DNA of 64,000 bases from Corynebacterium sp. Lineage in GTDB: Bacteria > Actinomycetota > Actinomycetes > Mycobacteriales > Mycobacteriaceae. The stretch is from the NCBI GenBank assembly GCA_030530985.1, contig JAUMTX010000007.1, positions 1 through 64,000 on the forward strand, read 5' to 3'. Positions 50,236 through 61,307 of the stretch are shown here, piece by piece. The notes beneath the pieces were generated by a model. That model did not search any database. It was given only the letters and a program-made list of their open reading frames with translations, and had not been told where the DNA came from. Every line of letters starts with the position of its first letter. Position 1 is the first letter of the stretch. The position numbers were made by a program, and so were the translations under genes.

Positions 50236-50871
50236 ATGATCGGCATTGTTTTGGTATCCCACTCAGCCAAGTTGGCTGAAGGCCTGGCTGAGCTTGCCTC
50301 CCAGATGGCCAGGGATGTTCCCATCATTCCTGCTGGCGGCTTGGATGATGGCGGTATTGGTACCTCTTATGACAAGGTCGAGGCTGCTGTGCAGAGCATC
50401 CTTGATAAGGGCATGGGTGTGGCCATCTATACCGATTTGGGATCTGCGACCCTGACTGTGGAGACCCTGCTCGACTTTATGGATGATGAGCCAATCCGCT
50501 TTATTGAAGGCCCATTCGTGGAGCTGGCAGTGGCTGGTGCCATTGCGGCCCAGGGTGGTGCTGAACTGGATGCGCTTCCAACTGAGGACCTCAGCAGCGC
50601 AACAGTGGTGCCTACTGAAACCCCGGCACAGGAGGCAGGCTATGAGCGCCGCGTGGTCCTTGTGGATCCAGCAGGTCTTCACGCCCGTCCAGCAGCAGCC
50701 GTAGCTGAATGCGCCGCAGATGCCCAGGGCACTGTGCTCATCAATGGTGTTGAGGCGGATTCCGCCATGATGCTCATGGGCATGGGACTCAAGGCAGGAG
50801 AGGAAGTCTGCATACAAGGAGACGCCGATGACCGCGGGGTCATCGACGCCATTGCAGAATTGCTTTCCTAG
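50236..50871 (+). CDS. dhaM: DhaM phosphotransfer subunit: EIIA(Man)-like domain fused to HPr
   Basis: 211 residues. Domain 1 (1-125) is the mannose-type EIIA fold with phospho-His H9 in VLVSHSAKLAEG. Domain 2 (136-211) is an HPr domain with H149 in GLHARPAAAV and a Ser-containing SAMMLMGMG. It relays phosphate from EI to DhaL-ADP; the fused HPr lets it take phosphate directly from EI (inference, known for related DhaM). It overlaps the convergent gatD by 4 bases. Confidence 0.93.
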   Translation: MIGIVLVSHSAKLAEGLAELASQMARDVPIIPAGGLDDGGIGTSYDKVEAAVQSILDKGMGVAIYTDLGSATLTVETLLDFMDDEPIRFIEGPFVELAVAGAIAAQGGAELDALPTEDLSSATVVPTETPAQEAGYERRVVLVDPAGLHARPAAAVAECAADAQGTVLINGVEADSAMMLMGMGLKAGEEVCIQGDADDRGVIDAIAELLS

Positions 50872-51590
50872 TTCTTGCCCAGGCGCTCGGCGCGCAGGGC
50901 ATCAACCTCGGGGAGGTTGATGGGCTCGAGCTGGAGGCCGGTGGCCTTCTCCAGGAGGTAGTCGGCCAGCTCGGGATTGCGGGCAAGGGCGGGGCCGTGC
51001 ATATAGGTGGCGATGACGGAGCCCTGCACGGCGCCGTCCACACCGACCTGCTCGGGGTGGGCGTGCTCGTCGCAGTTGCCGATGCCTCGTGAGACCTTCT
51101 GCAGAGGGCGAGCGTCGGGGCCGAGGATGGTCGCGCCCATGTGGTTCTCAAAGCCGGTCAGCGGCTGGCTGAGCCCCGGGATGAGCGGGGTGCCGGCGAG
51201 CTCGCCAATGGTGCGCTTGGCCAGCTGGCTGGTGGTGGCGTCCAGAAGGCCCAGGCCGTCGACAACGCGGCCGGCGGCGTGGAAGGAGACTCCGAGAACC
51301 TGAAGGCCCGCACAGATGGCGAGAATCGGGCGACCCTTGGCGGCCGCGCGCTGAAGACCAGTGCTCTTAATCAAATGCTCGGCACCAAGAATCTGGGCGG
51401 TATCCTCACCGCCACCCATGGTGTAAATATCCAGGTCCTCAGGGATATCGGTGCCTAAGGGGAGGGGAAGAATCTCCGCCTGAATACCGCGCATGCGGGC
51501 ACGCTGGCGCAGCACAAGGGCATTGCCATCATCACCATAGGTGCTAAGAACATCAGGCAAAATAAGGCCAATAGTGAGCTGACTAGTCAT
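50868..51590 (-). CDS. gatD: Lipid II isoglutaminyl synthase, glutaminase subunit GatD
   Basis: 240 residues from the ATG at 51590. Class I glutamine amidotransferase fold: nucleophile C93 in LAICAGLQVLG and His H198 in YMHGP. It hydrolyses glutamine and passes ammonia to MurT, which amidates D-Glu of lipid II. The start overlaps the end of murT by 8 bases, so translation is coupled. It corresponds to the gene often called cobQ2 in mycobacteria. Confidence 0.93.
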   Translation of the reverse strand: MTSQLTIGLILPDVLSTYGDDGNALVLRQRARMRGIQAEILPLPLGTDIPEDLDIYTMGGGEDTAQILGAEHLIKSTGLQRAAAKGRPILAICAGLQVLGVSFHAAGRVVDGLGLLDATTSQLAKRTIGELAGTPLIPGLSQPLTGFENHMGATILGPDARPLQKVSRGIGNCDEHAHPEQVGVDGAVQGSVIATYMHGPALARNPELADYLLEKATGLQLEPINLPEVDALRAERLGKN

Positions 51591-52908
51591 TGGTGAGCTC
51601 CTTAAGCTTCTTGCGAATATCGCGGAAGGCAGTGTAATTAGCAAGCAACTCTACACGGCCCGGAGGGCAGGCACGGATGGCCTCGATAGGATTCTTGTGC
51701 AGGGTGTGGGAGACCTCCGCATAGGTGAGGCGCACAGCCAAATCAGTGCCGCGCTCACCGGAAGCCACCACAGGAAGATTCTCAAAATCCTCGAATTTCA
51801 CATCCCAAATCCAGGACAAATCCTGACCATCAGCCACCTGGCCATTGACCGCAATAACCAAACCGTCGGCACTACGATCCACCATGGACAGGGCCTCCTG
51901 CCAGCCGGCAGGATTCTTAGCCAGAAGCATGTGCACCTGCCACTGCTCAAAATCAATAGTGGAATAGCGGCCGGCCACATCATCCACAGCCTCGACAGCA
52001 CTCATGGCCTCACCAATCGGGATATCAAAAACCTCGACGGCAGTAGCAATAGCCTGGGCGGCATTACCACGGTTCGCAGCACCAGGAAGAGTCAAATTCA
52101 GCGGATAATTAGTGCCCTCATGGTGAATACCCTGGGCATCCACCTCCCAGGTAGGGGTAGGGCGCTCAAAAACACGGCCATCAGGCAGGGCGACAGCCGA
52201 ACGCCAATGCTTGCCCTCACGGATAATAGCCCCGCCCGTACGAGGACAACTATTGGCATCATTGTGCCAGGTGGTACCGACCGACACCCAAATCACATTC
52301 GGGCAATCATAGGCCACCGAAGAAACCATCATGTCATCACAATTGGCAATAACAATGAGCTCAGGATTGGAATTCACATAGTCGCGCAGGCGCTTCTCAA
52401 TAGTATTAATCTCACCCACACGGTCCAACTGATCGCGAGACAAATTCAGCAGCACAAGAACCTGCGCCCCCAGGCGCTCCGCCACATGGGGCACATGGAG
52501 CTCATCGCACTCGAGCACCATGAGCTCAGCATCGCGGGCCTCCATAAGCGCAGAAATAATGCCCGCATCCATATTATCGCCACCAGGATTAGTGGCCACC
52601 GACAAATGGGTGCGCAAAGCCGACACAATCATGCGGGTTGTGGTGGACTTACCATTCGTACCAGTCACCAGCACCGCAGGGCGCCCCGCATTCAGATTAG
52701 CCATGAGGCGCGGATCAATAGCACCCGCCACCAGGCCACCAATCATGCCGCCGGCACCACGGCCGGTCATGCGGGAAGCTGTGGTCGCAGCCCCGCCAGC
52801 AAAAAGCGCTAGATGTGTGCGCAGGCCGCGGCGCTTACGGGGCTGGAAACCCCGACGCTCAAGGCGGCGCATTCCTCGGAGTTCGCGGAAGCGTTCATGG
52901 CGATTCAT
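51583..52908 (-). CDS. murT: Lipid II isoglutaminyl synthase, ligase subunit MurT
   Basis: 441 residues: a basic N-terminal extension (about 1-30), Mur-ligase P-loop GTNGKSTTTRM (83-93), central domain and C-terminal DUF1727 region (VHMLLAKNPAGW). MurT of Gram-positives has a four-Cys zinc ribbon; here C202 and C221 are visible, but the CPxC motif reads CPRTG, so the ribbon is incomplete. It forms an enzyme with GatD. Start at 52908; a shorter start at M13 is possible. Confidence 0.92.
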   Translation of the reverse strand: MNRHERFRELRGMRRLERRGFQPRKRRGLRTHLALFAGGAATTASRMTGRGAGGMIGGLVAGAIDPRLMANLNAGRPAVLVTGTNGKSTTTRMIVSALRTHLSVATNPGGDNMDAGIISALMEARDAELMVLECDELHVPHVAERLGAQVLVLLNLSRDQLDRVGEINTIEKRLRDYVNSNPELIVIANCDDMMVSSVAYDCPNVIWVSVGTTWHNDANSCPRTGGAIIREGKHWRSAVALPDGRVFERPTPTWEVDAQGIHHEGTNYPLNLTLPGAANRGNAAQAIATAVEVFDIPIGEAMSAVEAVDDVAGRYSTIDFEQWQVHMLLAKNPAGWQEALSMVDRSADGLVIAVNGQVADGQDLSWIWDVKFEDFENLPVVASGERGTDLAVRLTYAEVSHTLHKNPIEAIRACPPGRVELLANYTAFRDIRKKLKELTND

Positions 52909-52937
52909 TCCACCAATTTTACCCGCACAGCCCCCGC

Positions 52938-53912
52938 CTATGCCTCAAGCTGGGCGGCTAAACGCATAAACTCCTCATCAGAAACCAAAGGAATCCCCTT
53001 ACGGGCAGCATGCATGGCACGCCCACGAAGCTCCTCACGCTGATTACACACCACCAAAGTCGTGCGGCGCGTCAACTTCTCCTGATAGGTCAAACCCGCA
53101 GCCAAAGCCGCCTGAATCACCTCATCCGGGTCCATAGAAATCTCCGGGGCCACAACCACCTCCATGCCGGGCAGCAGGGCACCCTCAAAAGGCGGCGGCA
53201 TATCCACAGGCTTCTTGGGATTAATGGTATCCCTGTGCGTCGTATCAATAGCATTAATCCGCGTCACCGTGCGCTGCATACCAAATTTATCGGCGCGCAA
53301 CTGCTGTGGCTCCCAGGAAGCCAGCGTCCCCGAACGCAAAATTTGGAACATATCCCAGGTCAATTGCGCATCTTTACGGGTAAAGGTGGCCTCAGGCACC
53401 CGCGCCCGCTGCACAGAGGCCTCCGGGGAGGTAGGCAAACCCAAAGTCTGGGCCAGGCCACGCAGACGCGTATCCGGCACAATAATGCCTTGTCGACGCG
53501 CCGACGCCAGCGTATCCACAATCAAGGCAGGTCGTGGAATCACGTGCACATGGCGCCCACCCCGACGCCCATGGCGGCGCCGACCACGCACAATACGCAT
53601 GGCGCGCCGGGCCTCGGAGATAATGAAACCCCAGGTATGCGGGGCATCGTGGAGTACGAGCTGGCGGGCGTCGAGAAGCTCACAGATTTCGCGTGCAACA
53701 TCCTCATAGCGCACACCCTCCGCCAAATCCGCAGGAGAAAGGCCATGAAGATGGGTAGGCCCCGCATCCTCCCCAGGGTTAAAGACATAATGCTTTTGGC
53801 CCTCAATCTCACCAGAGGCGCTAAAAGTCAGCACATCGAGCGAGACCATGCGGGAGGTTGCGGGGTGCAAACCGCTGGTCTGAATAGCAACAGCAGCAAA
53901 GCTATCGGACAT
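52938..53912 (-). CDS. DnaQ-like exonuclease fold plus BRCT domain, active site degenerate
   Basis: 324 residues, the counterpart of Rv3711c upstream of murT. The exonuclease I motif (usually DxE) reads A9-I-Q11 in AVAIQTSGLHP. The second motif (HNAxFD) reads HDAPHTW, and the third (usually H then D) reads RKDAQLTWDMF. All metal ligands seem altered, so nuclease activity is doubtful. A very basic insert (RRRHGRRGGRHVH) lies mid-protein. The C-terminal about 80 residues are BRCT-like (LLPGMEVVVAPEISM to VSDEEFMRLA). Its start overlaps the peptide-transporter stop by 11 bases. Confidence 0.7.
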   Translation of the reverse strand: MSDSFAAVAIQTSGLHPATSRMVSLDVLTFSASGEIEGQKHYVFNPGEDAGPTHLHGLSPADLAEGVRYEDVAREICELLDARQLVLHDAPHTWGFIISEARRAMRIVRGRRRHGRRGGRHVHVIPRPALIVDTLASARRQGIIVPDTRLRGLAQTLGLPTSPEASVQRARVPEATFTRKDAQLTWDMFQILRSGTLASWEPQQLRADKFGMQRTVTRINAIDTTHRDTINPKKPVDMPPPFEGALLPGMEVVVAPEISMDPDEVIQAALAAGLTYQEKLTRRTTLVVCNQREELRGRAMHAARKGIPLVSDEEFMRLAAQLEA

Positions 53913-55371
53913 TACCTAGGGCTTTCGTAATTGGCTTCTTAATGATAAGCATTACGATACCCAAAATAATGCTGGCAAGGCCAACCCAGAGGAAATACAT
54001 GCGCTCATTGGAAGGGTCACCAGGGTTATAGAGACCCGCCAAAGTACCAGACATGGCGGTACCCACAGCAATGGACAGGTAGTGCAAGCCCACCATGCGG
54101 GCAGGGAAGGCGGCCGGCGCAACCTTAGTGGAGAAAGAAATACCCACAGGGGAGAGGAAGAGCTCAGCCAAGGTGAAACCAAGAAGAACCAGAATCAGAA
54201 TCACATACGGGGTGGCAGTGGAGCCGGTGTATGGGATAAAGACGAAAGGCGAGAGGCCGCAGAGAATCAAAGCAATGGCGAACTTGACCGGGGTGGATGG
54301 CTGACGCTCACCCATATGGGTCCACATGCCGCCAATAATGCCGGAGAAAATCACCACAAAAATCGGGTTAATGGACTGGGTCCAGGCAGGGCTCATAGTG
54401 ATGCCCAGGAAGTTGAGATTCACGCGCGTATCGGCATAGAGCGCCACGGCGGTGAACTGCTGCTGGAAGAGGGAGAAGAAGACCGCGGTGGCCAGCCACA
54501 TGGGAATATAGCCCAGGAGGCGGGAGCGCTCAGGGCCGGAGGTCTGGTGGGAGCGGTACATGGAGAACCACAGAATCACAGCGGCCACAAAAGAAACCAC
54601 ACTAACCGCGGTGGCCATGGAATCCACAGGGAGCAGGCCGAAAGCAAAAACAGCGGCGAAAATCGCAATGGCAACCAGGGCGCCGAGCAGCGGTGGCCAC
54701 ACATTAGCACGCACAGCAGGGGCATCCTGGATGGCGCCCAGGGTCTTCTTACGCAGGGCAGCGTACTGGATGACACCAATGCCCATGAAAACAGCGGCGG
54801 TGATGAAGGCCGGGCCGAAACCATAGCGACCCCACACCCAGCCGGTGAGCAGCGGGCCAAAGAGGGCGCCAATATTAATGGCCATGTAGTAGATGGAGAA
54901 ACCACCATCGCGGCGGGAGTCGGTGGTGTCATAGAGGGCGCCCACCACGGTGGTGGCGGCAACCTTCACACCGCCCGAACCCACGGCGATAAAGAAGAGG
55001 GCCAGGGAGAGGCCCACATAATTATGGATGGTAGAGAGGAAAATATGCCCGAGCATAATCAGGATGGCGGACCAGAGCAGGGTGCGCTCCGAACCGAGAA
55101 CCCTGTCGGCCACCCAGCCGGCGGCAATGCAGGCCAGGTAGACGAAGCCACCATAGGCGCCGATAATGGCGGTGGCAATGGACTTATCCATGCCCAGGCC
55201 GCCTTCACCAATGGTGTAGTAGAGGTAGTAGATGAGAACGGCTTGCATGCCGTAGAAGGAGAATCGCTCCCAAATTTCTACGCCGAAAAGGTTGGCCAGG
55301 CCGATGGGGTGTCCAAAAAAGCGGGTGTCTGGGGCGACACCCGCCTGGCTCGAGCTAATTTTGTTTTCCAT
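53902..55371 (-). CDS. POT/PTR2-family di- and tripeptide transporter
   Basis: 489 residues, about 14 helices: VEIWERFSFYGMQAVLIYYL (the ExxERFxYYG-type proton-coupling motif), GGxxADRxLG as AGWVADRVLGSERT, and the PTR2 signature region FSIYYMAINIGALFGPLLTG. It imports di- and tripeptides with protons. Located between leuA and the dnaQ-like gene, co-directional with both. Confidence 0.92.
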   Translation of the reverse strand: MENKISSSQAGVAPDTRFFGHPIGLANLFGVEIWERFSFYGMQAVLIYYLYYTIGEGGLGMDKSIATAIIGAYGGFVYLACIAAGWVADRVLGSERTLLWSAILIMLGHIFLSTIHNYVGLSLALFFIAVGSGGVKVAATTVVGALYDTTDSRRDGGFSIYYMAINIGALFGPLLTGWVWGRYGFGPAFITAAVFMGIGVIQYAALRKKTLGAIQDAPAVRANVWPPLLGALVAIAIFAAVFAFGLLPVDSMATAVSVVSFVAAVILWFSMYRSHQTSGPERSRLLGYIPMWLATAVFFSLFQQQFTAVALYADTRVNLNFLGITMSPAWTQSINPIFVVIFSGIIGGMWTHMGERQPSTPVKFAIALILCGLSPFVFIPYTGSTATPYVILILVLLGFTLAELFLSPVGISFSTKVAPAAFPARMVGLHYLSIAVGTAMSGTLAGLYNPGDPSNERMYFLWVGLASIILGIVMLIIKKPITKALGNVR

Positions 55372-55389
55372 GCATAAGAGTGTAGCGCA

Positions 55390-57210
<1,821 letters not shown>

Positions 57211-57225
57211 CTAGCTATAAAACTG

Positions 57226-57265
57226 CGGGTCGGCACGCCAAAATCCCGCGACGGGGGCCGACCCG
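57226..57265 (-). promoter_or_regulatory. leuA attenuator hairpin
   Basis: On the minus strand a 9-bp perfect stem (57257-57265 with 57226-57234) lies between the leader peptide and leuA, followed by CAGTTTTA. It can serve as the terminator of an attenuator, with a competing pairing expected further 5'. Confidence 0.6.
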
Positions 57266-57278
57266 GAAATGCATAGGT

Positions 57279-57323
57279 CTAGATCCCGCCGCGGCACCTA
57301 AGGAGAAGGCGCGCGAAAGTCAT
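57279..57323 (-). CDS. leuA leader peptide, 14 aa
   Basis: ATG at 57323 encodes MTFARLLLRCRGGI and a stop. Three consecutive Leu codons (CTT CTC CTT) in a 14-codon frame, placed before a hairpin and leuA, are the hallmark of leucine attenuation. A TATTAT hexamer lies 7 bases before the ATG, so the leader itself is probably translated from a leaderless mRNA. Ribosome stalling at the Leu codons should favour leuA transcription (family knowledge). Confidence 0.75.
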   Translation of the reverse strand: MTFARLLLRCRGGI

Positions 57324-57344
57324 GGCATTAATAATAACACAAAA

Positions 57345-58172
57345 CTAAACCGAATCACGGGATAGCGCCACGGTGGAAATAATCATGACAACCAGGGCAA
57401 TGGCCATAAAGGCCCACTCAATACCCGAGGCGGTGAATTTTTCGCCCAAAATCACATAACCCAAAATAAAAGCGAAAATAGGCTCACCAATAGTCATAGC
57501 GGGCAGACTATCCTTCAAAGAGCCAGCATTAAAGGCGTATTGCTGGAGGATGGTGCCTATGATGGCCGTCGATAAGAGCGCATAAGGCTCCCAATTCAGG
57601 ACCAAAGCCTGCCACCCGTTATGGATAAAAAGATCCACCGTGGCCTTGGAAAAGAGCGACACATAACCAAAGGTACCGCCCGTAACAATGCCCAAAAGCA
57701 CGGCCTTTTCACTACGCAACTGGTGATTAGCCACATAAATCAGGCCCGAGAGCAGCGCCACACCCACCACAATCGCAGGAATCCAGCGCAGCAGGGACGG
57801 ATGGCTCTGACCAGGCAGCGGGCGGCCAAAAATCACCATTGTGCCCACCGACACCGTCAAAAGCGAAGCCCACAGCAACTGGCGATGCGAAATCCGACGC
57901 CCCGCATAGCGCGCCGACATGGGCAAAGACAACATGAGTTTCAGCACCAAAACCGGCTGAACGGCCAGCAGCGAACCAAAGGCCAAAGCCACCGCCTGCA
58001 AGGCATAGGCAATCAAAGCCGTGGAGGTGCCCGCCCACCACAAAGGACGCCGAATCACCGACCCCATAGAATTCCCGGAGGTTTCGGCAATGCGGTGCCG
58101 CACCACCGTACCCCAGGCAATAGTCAGCGCTGAGGCGAAGGCGAAAAGCACGGCAAGGGCATTATTATGCAT
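57345..58172 (-). CDS. DMT/EamA-family membrane transporter
   Basis: 275 residues with nine to ten helices. ALAVLFAFASALTIAWGTVVRHRI begins the first half and SLPAMTIGEPIFAFILGYVILGEKF the last helices, the EamA-type pattern. The substrate is unknown; metabolite or amino-acid export is common in the family. Upstream of leuA on the same strand, divergent from lysC. Confidence 0.8.
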   Translation of the reverse strand: MHNNALAVLFAFASALTIAWGTVVRHRIAETSGNSMGSVIRRPLWWAGTSTALIAYALQAVALAFGSLLAVQPVLVLKLMLSLPMSARYAGRRISHRQLLWASLLTVSVGTMVIFGRPLPGQSHPSLLRWIPAIVVGVALLSGLIYVANHQLRSEKAVLLGIVTGGTFGYVSLFSKATVDLFIHNGWQALVLNWEPYALLSTAIIGTILQQYAFNAGSLKDSLPAMTIGEPIFAFILGYVILGEKFTASGIEWAFMAIALVVMIISTVALSRDSV

Positions 58173-58312
58173 GATTCTCTACCATAGAACATGCAGCGCA
58201 CTTAATGGAAATAGCGCGCGGGGGGCTATCAACTTAGGAATCGGTAATTCATTAGGTATTATAGGTGGGTAATCTATTTTCCTTTTGACGTGTTGCGAGA
58301 AAGGCGGGCCCC

Positions 58313-60636
<2,324 letters not shown>

Positions 60637-60643
<7 letters not shown>

Positions 60644-61161
60644 TGCATATTAAGAATGTCCGCGCGGGCCCGAGCTACTCGGGAGCGGATGGTGCCAATG
60701 CGCACCCCGCTAATGCGCGCGGCTTCTTCATAACTATAGCCAAGAATCTGCGTCAAAATGAGAGCTTCTCGACGATCCGGTGCAAGCTCGTCTAGTAGGA
60801 TGCGGACGTCGGCAAGCTCAACAAAAGAGCTGGTCGCATCGGCATTCGCTTCCTCATAATCTATATCGGCCTTTTTGGGGCGGGCCATATCATGACGCAC
60901 ACTATCCACCCAGGCGCGACGGGCCAGGGACAAAATCCATGTTTTTGCGGATGAGCGCGCGGCGAAGCGGGGCAGGGCGCCCAGGACACGCAAATATGTC
61001 TCCTGTGTGAGATCATCGGCCTCCTCGGGGCTGGCCAGGTGCGCAAGCAGGCGCCACACATCATCCTTGGTCAGATTAATAAACTCTGTGAGCGCTGTTT
61101 TATCCCCCCGACCAGCACGAAGCGCCACCTGCGTGGTGTAGTCCTCCTGGTCTGTGCTCAT
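60637..61161 (-). CDS. sigC: ECF sigma factor SigC
   Basis: 174 residues: region 2 (DKTALTEFINLTKDDVWRLL, EEADDLTQETYLRVLGALP) and region 4 (ELAPDRREALILTQILGYSYEEAARISG, then GTIRSRVARARADIL). Its position after asd is that of sigC in corynebacteria, where it controls respiratory oxidase genes (known there). No anti-sigma gene is adjacent. A TAAGAT hexamer lies 6 bases before the ATG. Confidence 0.88.
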
Positions 61162-61307
61162 GCTTCTATCTTAGGCTACCTGGGCACAAAATGTATAAAG
61201 ATTAATAAGAAAAACCGGGGTAAATGTCGATTTTATTTAGGATTTTCGGTGATATTTTACTAAGATAGAAATGAAAGTTTTACAACCACGACTTATTGGA
61301 GGAGATT

